From Methanosarcina sp. MTP4 (GTDB taxonomy: Archaea; Halobacteriota; Methanosarcinia; Methanosarcinales; Methanosarcinaceae), in NCBI RefSeq assembly GCF_000970045.1, contig NZ_CP009505.1, positions 1 to 64,000 on the forward strand: 64,000 bases of DNA. Reading direction: 5' to 3'. The notes under the pieces were generated by a model. The model did no database searches, was not told the origin of the DNA, and saw only the letters and a program-made list of their open reading frames with translations. Position numbers and translations under genes: made by a program. Of the stretch, positions 44,773 to 59,148 are shown in pieces (the first letter of the stretch is position 1; every line of letters begins with the position of its first letter).

Positions 44773-44786
44773 GAAAGTTTATATAC
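44773..44786 (+). promoter_or_regulatory. rRNA operon promoter P2 (TATA)
   Basis: GAAAGTTTATATAC is a second BRE/TATA arrangement ~240 bp before 16S. It shares TTTATATACCAGAAA with the divergent IPMS/citramalate promoter on the other strand. Two tandem promoters would allow high rRNA expression. Confidence 0.6.
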
Positions 44787-45020
44787 CAGAAATGCCTTGT
44801 ATCAATTCCCTCACACGGCTCTGTTGTGTGGGTGGAGCTCATTACATTTCTGTTATCATTTAATGGAGACTGAAGCTTTTTTCAGTCTGACGAGGATTTG
44901 TCGGTTCGGTTAATTCTGGTCGGTGGTTTTTACAAACTATCGAGACTCTGGAAATAGCTGAATTGGCTTTTTGTGCAGTTTCAACGACCAATTTCTTTAG
45001 AACAAGTGTGCGATACATTA
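44787..45020 (+). other. 16S leader and processing region
   Basis: The pre-rRNA leader. It ends with bases that can pair with the 16S 3' flank (a processing stem cut at a bulge-helix-bulge is usual in archaea), but I cannot place the cuts. Between 44560 and 44700 upstream there are A-rich AAAAACGGTATTG-type repeats. Confidence 0.5.
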
Positions 45021-46495
<1,475 letters not shown>

Positions 46496-46581
46496 AAGCT
46501 AAAGAAACTGCCACCGGCCAGAGGCCGAAAAACCGACAGATCCTCAGAGGGGGTCCATTTTATGGATCTCCCGTCTCTCTC

Positions 46582-46653
46582 GGGCTTGTAGATCAGTGGA
46601 AGATCGCTGCCTTTGCAAGGCAGAGGCCCTGGGTTCGAATCCCAGCAAGTCCA
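46582..46653 (+). tRNA. trnA: tRNA-Ala(UGC)
   Basis: A 72-nt cloverleaf lies in the 16S-23S spacer. The acceptor stem GGGCTTG/CAAGTCC has the G3:U70 pair that identifies alanine tRNA. The anticodon loop TTTGCAA holds TGC, and GGTTCGAAT is the T loop. CCA is not encoded. This position is typical for euryarchaeal rRNA operons. Confidence 0.97.
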
Positions 46654-46782
46654 TTTTTAATGCACCCGTCGAATGATATCGCCGGGGAAGGATGGATTGT
46701 CTGCTTCCGTAGCTGGAAGCCGGCGTGTGAAGTCATGTATAGGTGCTGTATACTGGACGCTTACTGGATCTGGTTAGGTATA

Positions 46783-49665
<2,883 letters not shown>

Positions 49666-49778
49666 CACTAACCATCCGTTCCGGTTTACCATTTTCCAGA
49701 TCCAGGCGAAATCCAGTATGCAGCACTGTTATACATGACTATTCATTCACATTTTCCAATCCATTTCACAGGTTGAGT

Positions 49779-49897
49779 ATGGCGGCCATAGCGGCAGGGC
49801 AACTCCTGTACCCTTTCCGAACACAGAAGATAAGCCTGCCTGCGTTCCACACTGTACTGAAGTGCGCGAGCCTTCGGGAACTCTGGCACGCTGCCAT
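49779..49897 (+). rRNA. rrf: 5S ribosomal RNA
   Basis: The terminal stem ATGGCGG/CTGCCAT encloses an archaeal-type 5S with CAACTCCTGTACCCTTTCCG, GAACACAGAAGATAAGCC and GCGAGCCTTCGGGAACTC. A few positions (CTTTCCG, GGCACG in the 3' part) look slightly off the usual pattern; I assume natural variation. It is ~110 nt after 23S. Confidence 0.94.
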
Positions 49898-50403
49898 GCT
49901 CACCTTAATCTACTCCCTTTTTCTAATGTTTTTCTAATGTTTTTTTGAAGAGTTTATTCTCTCTTTGTTTTTTCTCAGTTTGTTTTCTTAGCTTAATGCT
50001 TTACTTCAAAGCTTCTTTGTTTTCTTAGTTTGCTCTTTTTTTTCACTTTTTAGTCCGGCTTTTGACAGTGAAGCTAATAGAAGGCAGCTAGACTGCTCTG
50101 CTTTTTTGATAATCACTTCGATTCTTTCCGGACTCGGGTTTAATCGTGCCTCTTGGAAAATTTACCGGAGGTCCGTCCCCGCCCGCCGAGGCGGGCGGCT
50201 ATGCCCCAAAGATAAATAAATGAAGAATTTCGAACTGAATCTCATCCTGTTTAATTGGAAAATTCTTTTTTATCTTGGGCTTAAAATTCTTTATTCAAGG
50301 CGTTTTTCAATGGATGTGCTGGATGTTAATCTCTAACTTTCCATCTTCTTTTTATAAATTATCTTAAATAATAATCCGGCTTATCTCTATATGGGGTTGT
50401 CCT
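49898..50403. other. Intergenic downstream of the rRNA operon
   Basis: T-rich stretches (49910-50050) with TTTTTCTAATGTT repeats probably end the rRNA transcript. A GC-rich hairpin lies at 50179. TATA-like TTTTTATAAATTATC (50348) precedes the Yip1 gene. No gene is visible. Confidence 0.55.
50179..50198. other. Perfect GC-only inverted repeat (hairpin)
   Basis: CCGCCCGCC (50179-50187) and GGCGGGCGG (50190-50198) surround GA; the whole 20 bp is G+C apart from the single A in an AT-rich spacer. It would form a very stable RNA hairpin. It has no T-run, so it is not a simple terminator. Confidence 0.55.
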
Positions 50404-50943
50404 ATGGATTATATCGATACATGGAAAAGTGTCATGCAGAGTCCTTCAGAATTTTATCGGAAAATGCCGAAAACCGGAGGATACGCTGACCCTCTTATCT
50501 TTGCGGCAATAAACTTTGTAGTATTCGGACTTATGACAGCACTGTTCAACCGTGGAATGTACGGCGGAATTTACAGTGGAAGAGAGTTTGGCTTCTTCAT
50601 TGTGTTCGGGTCCTTGATCATGACCCCTATCTTTGGGATCATTTCCATCTTTATTGAAGGGGTGATTCTTTACGTCATTTACAGGTTGTTAGGGGGAAGC
50701 GGAACTTATGAGGGTACGGTTCGGTTCATATCTTACGCAACTGCCGTACTGCTCCTGTCCTGGATCCCTTTCATCGGCTGGCTCGTGGGGCTTTACGGGA
50801 TATACCTGTATATCGTAGGAGGTATGTACGTCCATGATGTCGGTATGGGAAGGTCTATAATAGCAGTTATCTTGCCCACCATCCTGTTCATCCTGCTGGT
50901 TATTCTGATGGGGGCGTTAGCCTTTTCCCAGTTTTTTATTTGA
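50404..50943 (+). CDS. Yip1-domain membrane protein
   Basis: This 179-residue membrane protein matches the Yip1-domain superfamily: a soluble N-terminus (DTWKSVMQSPSEFYRKMPKT) followed by about five transmembrane segments with FLxYATAVLLLSWIPFIGWL in the middle. The N-terminal motif W...SPSEFYRxMP is typical of prokaryotic members. Function is unknown. The start ATG has weak ribosome-binding sequence; TATA-like DNA is ~55 bp upstream. Confidence 0.82.
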   Translation: MDYIDTWKSVMQSPSEFYRKMPKTGGYADPLIFAAINFVVFGLMTALFNRGMYGGIYSGREFGFFIVFGSLIMTPIFGIISIFIEGVILYVIYRLLGGSGTYEGTVRFISYATAVLLLSWIPFIGWLVGLYGIYLYIVGGMYVHDVGMGRSIIAVILPTILFILLVILMGALAFSQFFI

Positions 50944-51087
50944 GGAAAGCCGGTCTCCTTTTCAGGGGATTTTTCTTTTTAATTTTTAGCTGTCTCGACA
51001 TCGTTAATTTCCTTGAAAAAAAACAGGTTACCCAAGCTAAAAACTTATATATGATTGAGTGCTTAAAGCAGTCTGCATTACCGATAT

Positions 51088-51159
51088 GCCAAGGTGGCGG
51101 AGCGGCTACGCAATCGCCTGCAGAGCGATTCCATTCCGGTTCGAATCCGGACCTTGGCT
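51088..51159 (+). tRNA. trnC: tRNA-Cys(GCA), copy 1
   Basis: A 72-nt cloverleaf has acceptor stem GCCAAGG/CCTTGGC and discriminator T, the usual Cys identity base. The anticodon loop CTGCAGA holds GCA, and GGTTCGAAT is the T loop. A TATA box (ACTTATATATGA) lies ~45 bp upstream. Confidence 0.97.
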
Positions 51160-51242
51160 TCTATTCTCTCTTCGGATCAATGTAAAAATTTATAATCTGA
51201 ATATTTATATATAATGACGTACCTTAAGCACTTCCACAAAGT

Positions 51243-51314
51243 GCCAAGATGGCGGAGCGGCTACGCAATCGCCTGCAGAGCGATTCCATTCCGGTTCGAA
51301 TCCGGATCTTGGCT
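51243..51314 (+). tRNA. trnC: tRNA-Cys(GCA), copy 2
   Basis: It is identical to copy 1 except for the last pair of the acceptor stem (GCCAAGA/TCTTGGC), a compensated change. It has its own TATA box (TATTTATATATAATG) upstream, so it is separately transcribed. The short spacer and identical bodies indicate tandem duplication. Confidence 0.97.
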
Positions 51315-51453
51315 TTTCCTTTTTATTATCTTTTTACCTTTGCTCTTATCGTCGTTTTGCCTTTGTTTTATTATATTTTTTCACCTTTATTTTTTGTCTC
51401 AGTTTTTGCCGGACCCTGAGGGTTTATTACGAATAGGGTGCTAAGTTCGGGGC

Positions 51454-52068
51454 ATGGACATCGATGAACTCATGAAGCGGCTTTTCGAACTCTACCCTGA
51501 AGGGTATACAAACGGTTCGAGAGACCCTTTTTTCGTACTGATCTCAACTGTTATGTCTCATCGGACCCGGGACGAGGTTACTTATCCGACAGCTGTTAAG
51601 CTTTTTGAAACATTTTCAACACCTGAAGAGATGGCAGAGGCTGATGTGGAGGAGATCGAGACTCTGATCAGGGATGTGGGTTTTTACAGGGTCAAAGCCG
51701 GTCGGATAAAGGTGATTTCCCGGATCTTGCTTGAGGAGTATGAAGGCCGGGTTCCGGATGATATGGAATCTCTTTTGAAGTTTCCGGGGGTGGGTAGAAA
51801 GACAGCAAACTGTGTGCTTGCTCATGCATTTTTCCAGGACGCTCTGGCAGTTGATACCCATGTCTACCGGCTTTCTAACAGGATGGGGCTGGTCCGGACA
51901 AAAAGCCCGGAGGAGACCGAAATTGAGCTAAAAAAGGTCTTTCCGCGGTGGTACTGGAAACATATAAATCTCTTGCTCGTAAAGTTAGGGCAAAATATCT
52001 GCCGGCCCATTTCTCCCAGGTGTGAAATCTGCACCCTGAATGATATCTGCCCGAAGATCCTCCGGTAA
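51454..52068 (+). CDS. nth: Endonuclease III (DNA glycosylase/AP lyase)
   Basis: This 204-residue protein is Nth, which removes oxidised pyrimidines and cuts abasic sites. The helix-hairpin-helix KFPGVGRKTANCVL carries the catalytic Lys, and AVDTHVYRL carries the catalytic Asp. The C-terminal iron-sulfur cluster motif is C-x6-C-x2-C-x5-C (CRPISPRCEICTLNDIC). Length and domain order are normal. No strong ribosome binding site is visible; ATG 51454 is the only sensible start. Confidence 0.95.
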   Translation: MDIDELMKRLFELYPEGYTNGSRDPFFVLISTVMSHRTRDEVTYPTAVKLFETFSTPEEMAEADVEEIETLIRDVGFYRVKAGRIKVISRILLEEYEGRVPDDMESLLKFPGVGRKTANCVLAHAFFQDALAVDTHVYRLSNRMGLVRTKSPEETEIELKKVFPRWYWKHINLLLVKLGQNICRPISPRCEICTLNDICPKILR

Positions 52069-52364
52069 TATCGGGTAAATTCTCCTGCAACAGAGGGAAA
52101 ATTATCCTGCAGTATAAAAGTTTCCGGAAATTTCGGAGTAAAAGATTACACGGAATCGGATTCCTGAGAGCCTGCGAGGGGTCTGAAAAAAATATTAGAG
52201 GCGATACGAGATTATTTATATAAAGGCTAGCATTCAAGCAGGCAAAAGGCTGATTCCAATTCCTGAATTCAGCGGCAAATTCATTATCAAAGTACTACAT
52301 TCTCAGAAAATATTACTTGATTAAAACCCCATCTATTACGGTTATCACATTTACGAGGTCAAAT

Positions 52365-53543
52365 ATGTTTCAGATAGGAGAAGCACTTATAGGGCAGGGT
52401 TCCGAACTTGCCCACGTTGACTTGATGATTGGAGACAAGACAGGCCCTGTAGGGCAGGCATTTGCGACAGGTCTGACCCAGCTTTCGGCCGGGCACACCC
52501 CGCTTCTGTCCGTTATCCGTCCCAACCTGCCTCCCAAACCTTCGACCCTGATCATTCCGAAGGTCACTGTGAAGAATATGGATGAAGCAGCAAAGATTTT
52601 CGGGCCTGCCCAGGCAGCGGTTGCCAAGGCAGTTGCCGACGCCGTGGAAGAGGGCATAATTCCAAAGGACCAGACTGAAGATATTGTCGTCGTGGCAAGC
52701 GTTTTCATCCACCCTGATGCTACGGACTACAACAAGATCTACAGGTACAATTACGGAGCCACCAAGCTTGCAATCCAGCGTGCAATGACCGGCTTCCCGG
52801 ACATTGATACCGTGCTTGAGGAAGCTAACAAGTCCACCCACGCCATTATGGGCTTCAAGGTTACCAGGCTCTGGAACCCGCCATACCTGCAGGTTGCCTT
52901 TGACAACCCGAACCTCGAATTCGTGCTGGCTGCAATTTCCCAGATCCCGAAGAGCGATCATGTCATCATCGAGGCAGGCACGCCCCTTATCAAACGCTAC
53001 GGCGTGGACGTTATCTCGAAGATCAGGGATGTCAGGCCCGATGCCTTTATCGTCGCTGACTTAAAGACCCTGGATACCGGGAACCTCGAAGCCAGGATGG
53101 TTGCGGATGCTGCAGGGGACGCCATTGTTGTTTCTGCCCTTGCCCCGATAAACACCATCAATAAACTGATCGAGGAAGCCCACAAGACCGGCATCTACGC
53201 GGTCATGGACACCCTTAACCAGCCTGACCCGATATCCGTCTTGAAGCAGCTTGAAGTCATGCCTGATGTAATCGAACTTCACCGCGGAATCGACATCGAA
53301 GGTACCGAACACGCCTGGGGCAACATTGCCGATATCAAGAAGGTCGCTCCCAAGGCTCTGGTTGCGGTTGCAGGTGGAGTCCGCCTTGACAAGGTACCGG
53401 TAGCCCTGAACCAGGGAGCCGATATCCTGGTGGTCGGAAGAGCCATTGCAGGTGCAAGGGATATAAGGGAAGCAGCCGAACAGTTTATCAACGCCCTTAA
53501 CAAGCCGGAAATCGACCAGTTCAGGGTTATGACGGACTTCTGA
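52365..53543 (+). CDS. fae-hps: Fae-Hps fusion (formaldehyde-activating enzyme/hexulose-6-phosphate synthase)
   Basis: This 392-residue fusion joins formaldehyde-activating enzyme (~1-160: [20 protein letters not shown], with the catalytic His) to 3-hexulose-6-phosphate synthase (~165-392: [46 protein letters not shown]). Fae condenses formaldehyde with tetrahydromethanopterin; Hps interconverts ribulose 5-phosphate plus formaldehyde and hexulose 6-phosphate. In methanogens this is a source of ribose phosphate. The start is ATG 52365 with GAGGTC upstream, in preference to the ATG 16 codons before. It is followed by a hairpin terminator and then tpiA. Confidence 0.95.
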   Translation: MFQIGEALIGQGSELAHVDLMIGDKTGPVGQAFATGLTQLSAGHTPLLSVIRPNLPPKPSTLIIPKVTVKNMDEAAKIFGPAQAAVAKAVADAVEEGIIPKDQTEDIVVVASVFIHPDATDYNKIYRYNYGATKLAIQRAMTGFPDIDTVLEEANKSTHAIMGFKVTRLWNPPYLQVAFDNPNLEFVLAAISQIPKSDHVIIEAGTPLIKRYGVDVISKIRDVRPDAFIVADLKTLDTGNLEARMVADAAGDAIVVSALAPINTINKLIEEAHKTGIYAVMDTLNQPDPISVLKQLEVMPDVIELHRGIDIEGTEHAWGNIADIKKVAPKALVAVAGGVRLDKVPVALNQGADILVVGRAIAGARDIREAAEQFINALNKPEIDQFRVMTDF

Positions 53544-53582
53544 GTTCGGATTTTCCAGGATGGAATATTACAGAGTACATAA

Positions 53583-54323
<741 letters not shown>

Positions 54324-54351
54324 ATTTTTTTACATTCTCGTTTTTCGGTCT

Positions 54352-57132
54352 TCAGTATTTCCCGCCAAGGGAATGGATGAGAGGTTCTAAAGACCTCTCA
54401 TCCTCAATTTCAATTAACAGCAGGGCAGAGTTTGTTTGAATATCCAGGTTTTCATCGCTCAGGCCCCGTATAAGGGGTTCTACGGAGTCTTTCCCATCTT
54501 CAATCAGGGCCTTTGAGGCGCAGTTTCTTACTTTTTTGCTATCATCGCTCAAAGCCCGGACAAGAGTTTCCCTTGCTTTTTCATTCTCTATTTTTCCAAG
54601 GGCAGAAGCAGCACAGGCCCGAACTTCTTCACTTTTATCATCCATCGCCAGGCTAAGAGCTTCTGTTGCTTTTGCACTGCCTACTTCTCCAAGCGCTTCT
54701 GCAGCAGCACATCGGACTTCCTCTTTTTCATCTTCCAGTGCCTGGCTAAGTCCTTCAAGGGCACCGTTTTCTCCTATCCTTCCAAGAGCCCAGGCTGCAG
54801 AGCTCCTGACAGCTTCATTTTCATCATTTAATGCTTGCAGTAAAGCTTCTACTGCTTTCTCATCCCCAATTTCTCCCAGAGCCAGGGCTGCACAACTTCT
54901 CACTTCCGGATCTTCATCGGATAAGCTCTGGAGAAGAGGCTCTACAGCTTTCCCATCTCCTATTTCTCCCAGAGCCAGGGCTGCACAGCTCCTCACGTAT
55001 CCATCTTTTTCATTGAGGGCCTGGCTCAGGGGTTCCACCGTCCTCCTGTCTCTTATTTTCCCAAGAGCAATTGCACTGCATCCTTTCACTCTATCATAAT
55101 CGTCCATTTTCAGGGCAAGGGTCAGGGGCTCCACGGCTCTTTTGCTTTCGATTTCTCCCAGAGCAAAAGCAGCACAGGCTCTGATTTCGTTGCAATCTTT
55201 GTGCAACACTTCAATAAGGGCTCCTGTAGCGCCTTCCTCTTCTATTTCTCCAAGTACGAGGACTGCACTGACTCTCACGTAGCCATTTTCATGCTTCAGA
55301 GCCAGCAAAAGATTTTCTCCGGCTTTTTCGTCCCTGATATCCACTCCCGTAATCTTAGCATATTTTTCCAAATCTTGCTCCTCGGCTTCCAGAACCTCAA
55401 TAAGGTCTTTTGCCTCCGGATCTTCGATTTCTTCCAGGGCTTCTACGAGCCCTTCCCGGAGTTCCAGGTCTTTTGATTCCACTGCTTTCAGGGGGACTTC
55501 TTCCCGGTTTTCATCAACTGCCATTCTGGCAAAGACAGAGCCTGTCACCATTTCACAGGTATTTTCATTGAATGATTCAGAGCTCATCTCCGTTTCATCG
55601 GTATTTTCATGGAATAGTTCAATAAGTGCTGGAATTGCTCTTTCGTCTCCTATATCAACAAGAGAAAACGCAGCATATTTTCTAACATTTTTATCTTCAC
55701 TCTCGAGGGCTTCTATCAAAGCAGGGACTGCAGGCTCCCCGAGTTCTCCAAGAGCCCAGGCGCCGCTCATCCTGACGTCTTCACTTTTATCCGATAGGGT
55801 TCGGACCAGAGGTTCCGCTGCCCTTTCATCTCCAATTTGCCCGAGAGCCCAGGCTGCAGTACAGCGTACGTATTCATCGTTATCTGAAAGGGCTTCCATC
55901 AGGAATTCAACTGCCGGGTTTCCTATTTCAACAAGTATGTCGCCGGCATACCACCTGACATCTTTATTTTTATCTTTCAACGCAATTACAAGCGGTTCTG
56001 CACTCCGGTCTCCTGTTTCCACAAGTGTCTCCATTACAAGTTCTCTTACATCCTCATCTGGATCTTTTAACTGCTGGATAAGGGCTTCTATCGCTTTTTC
56101 TCCTCCTATTTTCCCGAGAGCTTCTACAGCAAAGCCTCTTACATCCGCATCTTCGTCGGAAAGGACTTTTATTAGGGCTTCTTCGGCTCTTTCGTCTCCT
56201 ATTTCCCCCAGAGACATGGCTGCAGTGCAGCGCAGGTCCCTGTCTTCATCGGAAAGAGCCTTAATGAGGGCTTCTGTTGCTTCTTCTTCCCGGGCTTCCC
56301 CGAGAGACTCAGCAGCTCTCCTTCTCACTTCCCTGTCTTCGTCACCCAATGCCTGTATAAAGACTTCTGTTGCTTCTTTGCTCTCAATCTCTCCAAGGGC
56401 TTCAACAGCGCGTATTCTGACTTTTCTATCTTCATCGGAGAGAGCCCGTATCAAAACCTCTTCTACCTTCTTATTTTTGAAGTTCCCGAGAGCTCCTGCA
56501 GCGCTTGCCCTGACTTCACGGCTGTCATCTTCGAGAGCCTGGCAGAGGGCTTCAACAATTTTTTCGTCTTCCACGGTCCCTGAAACAAGGTTTTGTTCCC
56601 AGCTTTCTCCTGTTGAAAGAGGAGGTTTTTTTTTCTTGATTTCCCCGAGAGCCCAGGCTGCATTGGAACGTACCAGACGATCTTCATCTGAAAGGGCTTC
56701 TAAGAGTTCCTTTTTTGCCTTTTCATTTCCGGATTTTCCCAGTGCAAGGGCCGCATTGCTTCTGACTTCCGGGTTTTTGTCCTTTAAAAGTCTGAAAAGG
56801 GCTTTTTCTGCCTTCGGACCGCCGAGGTTTCCCAGAGCTAGGGCTGCCTCAGATCTTGCTTTTGGGGTCCCGGAGTCCAGGGTGCCTATTAGAGGACCAA
56901 TAGCCTCTTCTCCCATTTCTTCCAGGGCAAGCCTTGCTTCCTTCCTATCATATGCGTCGTCGTCTCCCAATGCTTGGATCAGAGACTCTGTTGCCTTTTG
57001 ATTTTCAGATTCAAAAACATCGGATGCCGGATTATCGGGGTTTTCCTTGCCACCTTCGACCAGAGCGCCGGCAATTCCTGCGGTCAGCAGCATGACCAGT
57101 AGAATTACGATTTTTGGCATTGAGTGATTCAT
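54352..57132 (-). CDS. Secreted HEAT-repeat (PBS lyase-like) protein
   Basis: This 926-residue protein starts with a signal peptide or anchor ([22 protein letters not shown]). The rest is about 25 HEAT/PBS-lyase repeats of ~31 residues of the form ALxDEDxxVRxxAAxALGxIG. Repeats form a curved superhelix that binds other proteins. A break in regularity at ~520-600 (acidic, containing [10 protein letters not shown]) splits the array into two halves. No catalytic domain is present. Location is predicted outside the membrane, so it may be a surface scaffold. It precedes the ABC importer genes on the same strand. Confidence 0.9.
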   Translation of the reverse strand: MNHSMPKIVILLVMLLTAGIAGALVEGGKENPDNPASDVFESENQKATESLIQALGDDDAYDRKEARLALEEMGEEAIGPLIGTLDSGTPKARSEAALALGNLGGPKAEKALFRLLKDKNPEVRSNAALALGKSGNEKAKKELLEALSDEDRLVRSNAAWALGEIKKKKPPLSTGESWEQNLVSGTVEDEKIVEALCQALEDDSREVRASAAGALGNFKNKKVEEVLIRALSDEDRKVRIRAVEALGEIESKEATEVFIQALGDEDREVRRRAAESLGEAREEEATEALIKALSDEDRDLRCTAAMSLGEIGDERAEEALIKVLSDEDADVRGFAVEALGKIGGEKAIEALIQQLKDPDEDVRELVMETLVETGDRSAEPLVIALKDKNKDVRWYAGDILVEIGNPAVEFLMEALSDNDEYVRCTAAWALGQIGDERAAEPLVRTLSDKSEDVRMSGAWALGELGEPAVPALIEALESEDKNVRKYAAFSLVDIGDERAIPALIELFHENTDETEMSSESFNENTCEMVTGSVFARMAVDENREEVPLKAVESKDLELREGLVEALEEIEDPEAKDLIEVLEAEEQDLEKYAKITGVDIRDEKAGENLLLALKHENGYVRVSAVLVLGEIEEEGATGALIEVLHKDCNEIRACAAFALGEIESKRAVEPLTLALKMDDYDRVKGCSAIALGKIRDRRTVEPLSQALNEKDGYVRSCAALALGEIGDGKAVEPLLQSLSDEDPEVRSCAALALGEIGDEKAVEALLQALNDENEAVRSSAAWALGRIGENGALEGLSQALEDEKEEVRCAAAEALGEVGSAKATEALSLAMDDKSEEVRACAASALGKIENEKARETLVRALSDDSKKVRNCASKALIEDGKDSVEPLIRGLSDENLDIQTNSALLLIEIEDERSLEPLIHSLGGKY

Positions 57133-57187
57133 AAAGTGTCACCCATTTTTCCTGTTAGTGGGACCAGCTTAATTTTTAATGCAATTT

Positions 57188-58075
57188 TCAAATAGCAGGG
57201 ATGATCATCTTTTTCCCTTTATGTTCCAGAACATCCACGTGTATTCCGTATGCTTCTTTTATTTTTTCAGGAGTCATTACCGCTTCAGGTGCTCCCGAAA
57301 CTACTATATTCTCTACCGAAAAGGTAGTTTCTACCTCTTTTTCGGGTGAAGCTTTGTAGCTATATTCTCCGGAGCCGGAAAATTTCCCTTTTCCTGTGGC
57401 TTCCAGTTTTCTCAGCAAAATGATTTCATCCGAAAACAAAAGGGCATGGTTGGGCTCATGCAGGGTCATAAGCACGGTAATGTTCCTGGTCCTGGAAAGG
57501 TTGATGATGGTTTTCAGGACATGTATCTGGTTTTTCAGGTCAAGGAAAGAGGTTGGCTCGTCAAGCAGAAGAAAGTCCGGTTCCTGTGCAAGGGCTTTTG
57601 CAATCATAACCAGTTGCCTTTCTCCCCCGCTTATCTGGGTATAGGGTTTATGAGCAAAATGTGCTATTCCCATGAATTCCAGGACCCTGTGGGCTTTTTC
57701 AATATCTTCTTTTCCGGGTGTTGAAAACATGGAGATATAGGGCATCCGGCCTGTGAGCACAACGTCCAGCACGGAGAAGGGAAAAGAAGATTTGTGCAGC
57801 TGGGATACGTGACCTAAAATCTTTGCAAGTTCTCGGTCTGCTATCTCTTCCAGATTTCGGCTGTCGATGTAGACGGTTCCTTCATTCTGCCTGAGAAAGC
57901 CGTTTATGATCTTCAGGAGGGTTGTCTTGCCACAGCCATTAGGGCCTACCAGGGTAACTACCGACCCTTTTTTTATTGAAAAGTTGATCCTGTTCAATAC
58001 AAGTTCCTTTTCATAGCTCAAGCTTATGTCCTGTATGGAGATGCCGCCTTTTTCCTGGAAAACATTTTCAGTCAT
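57188..58075 (-). CDS. Iron-complex/cobalamin-type ABC transporter, ATP-binding subunit
   Basis: This 295-residue ATPase belongs to the FecE/BtuD group. Walker A GPNGCGKTT (~40-48), the signature QISGGERQLVMIAKAL (~145-160), Walker B LLLDEPTSFLDL (~165-176) and the switch His in LMTLHEPNHALL are present. The C-terminal ~70 residues after the core are an extension. Its start overlaps the permease stop by 4 bp, so translation is coupled. Substrate is an iron complex, corrinoid or similar; sequence does not decide. Confidence 0.93.
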   Translation of the reverse strand: MTENVFQEKGGISIQDISLSYEKELVLNRINFSIKKGSVVTLVGPNGCGKTTLLKIINGFLRQNEGTVYIDSRNLEEIADRELAKILGHVSQLHKSSFPFSVLDVVLTGRMPYISMFSTPGKEDIEKAHRVLEFMGIAHFAHKPYTQISGGERQLVMIAKALAQEPDFLLLDEPTSFLDLKNQIHVLKTIINLSRTRNITVLMTLHEPNHALLFSDEIILLRKLEATGKGKFSGSGEYSYKASPEKEVETTFSVENIVVSGAPEAVMTPEKIKEAYGIHVDVLEHKGKKMIIPAI

Positions 58076-59142
58076 TCCCAGCCTCCTGCTTTCGTGCTTC
58101 TCAGAAGATAGAGGAAAAAGGGTGCCCCAAGGAGAGTAGTAATGATTCCCACCGGAATTTCAAAGCTGAATGCAGATCTTGCCACGTCGTCTACCAGGAC
58201 CAGGAAGGTTGCTCCAAAAGTTATTGACAGGGGTATGAGTTTCTTATGGTCCGGTCCGAAAATCATTCTCAGCATGTGGGGGACAATCAGGCCTGCAAGC
58301 CCTATGATGCCTGCAACAGCCACAGCTGCCGACGCGGCAAGGGATGAAGCTATTATAAATATTGCTTTGTACCGCTCGACGTTCATTCCCACGGCTTTTG
58401 CCTCCTCTTCCCCCAGGGCAAGGACGTTGAGTTTCCAGCGCAAAAGAAAGATGACCAGGCAGCCGACTGCAACAAGCGGGAATGAGTCAAAAAACTTGGA
58501 CCAGCAGGAGGTGTTCAGGCAGCCCATATTCCAGTAGACGATGCTCTGCAGGGCTTTTTCATCAACCGTAAACTGAATTATGGCAAGCAGCGCTCCGAAA
58601 ATGGATGACGTAATCACTCCTGCGAGCACAAGGGCTACAGTTGAAGTCTGCCTTCCGGTCCGGGCCATTGTGTAGGAAAATCCGAGTGCTACAAGGCTGA
58701 ATACAAAAGCGCCTACCTGGACAGGGATTTCCGGGATAATGGCTATGGAAAGTGCTGCCCCGAAAGCAGCTCCCGAAGAGAGCCCGAGGATGTAAGGACT
58801 TACGAGGGGGTTTCTGAAAATACCCTGAAATGTGGCTCCTGATGTTGAAAGTGCTGCTCCTACCATCATGGCAAGGAGAACTCTCGGGAACCGGATATTG
58901 AAGATGACCGTATCATAAACCGACGGATAGCTATATTCATATGCTGTAAAATGGGCCAGAATCACCCTGATTATTTCCGTGGGGCTTAATGGATAGGTCC
59001 CGAGAAACATCGAGAAGAAGAACACAGGTACCGGAAGGAGTAAAAAGACTAAAAATGCCAGATTTCTCCATTCTAAAAAGGAGGGGATTTCCGGCCTCCA
59101 GGCCGGGTACCCATGATTTTTTTCAGTTTCCGATAGCGTCAT
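58072..59142 (-). CDS. Iron-complex/cobalamin-type ABC transporter, permease
   Basis: This 356-residue membrane protein is a FecCD/BtuC-type permease with about ten transmembrane segments. Typical segments are LLAMMVGAALSTSGATFQGI, NPLVSPYILGLSSGAAFGAA and IGLAGLIVPHMLRMIFGPDH, with the EA-type coupling loop near LGEEEAKAVGM. It dimerises with two ATPase subunits. It lies 6 bp after the binding-protein gene and overlaps the ATPase gene, forming a three-gene operon. Confidence 0.94.
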   Translation of the reverse strand: MTLSETEKNHGYPAWRPEIPSFLEWRNLAFLVFLLLPVPVFFFSMFLGTYPLSPTEIIRVILAHFTAYEYSYPSVYDTVIFNIRFPRVLLAMMVGAALSTSGATFQGIFRNPLVSPYILGLSSGAAFGAALSIAIIPEIPVQVGAFVFSLVALGFSYTMARTGRQTSTVALVLAGVITSSIFGALLAIIQFTVDEKALQSIVYWNMGCLNTSCWSKFFDSFPLVAVGCLVIFLLRWKLNVLALGEEEAKAVGMNVERYKAIFIIASSLAASAAVAVAGIIGLAGLIVPHMLRMIFGPDHKKLIPLSITFGATFLVLVDDVARSAFSFEIPVGIITTLLGAPFFLYLLRSTKAGGWE

Positions 59143-59148
59143 GCTCGA

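Noticed and set aside
54536-57001. Long plus-strand Ser-rich frames opposite the HEAT-repeat gene
   Set aside because: They are antisense shadows of the repeated HEAT codons, periodic with the same unit.
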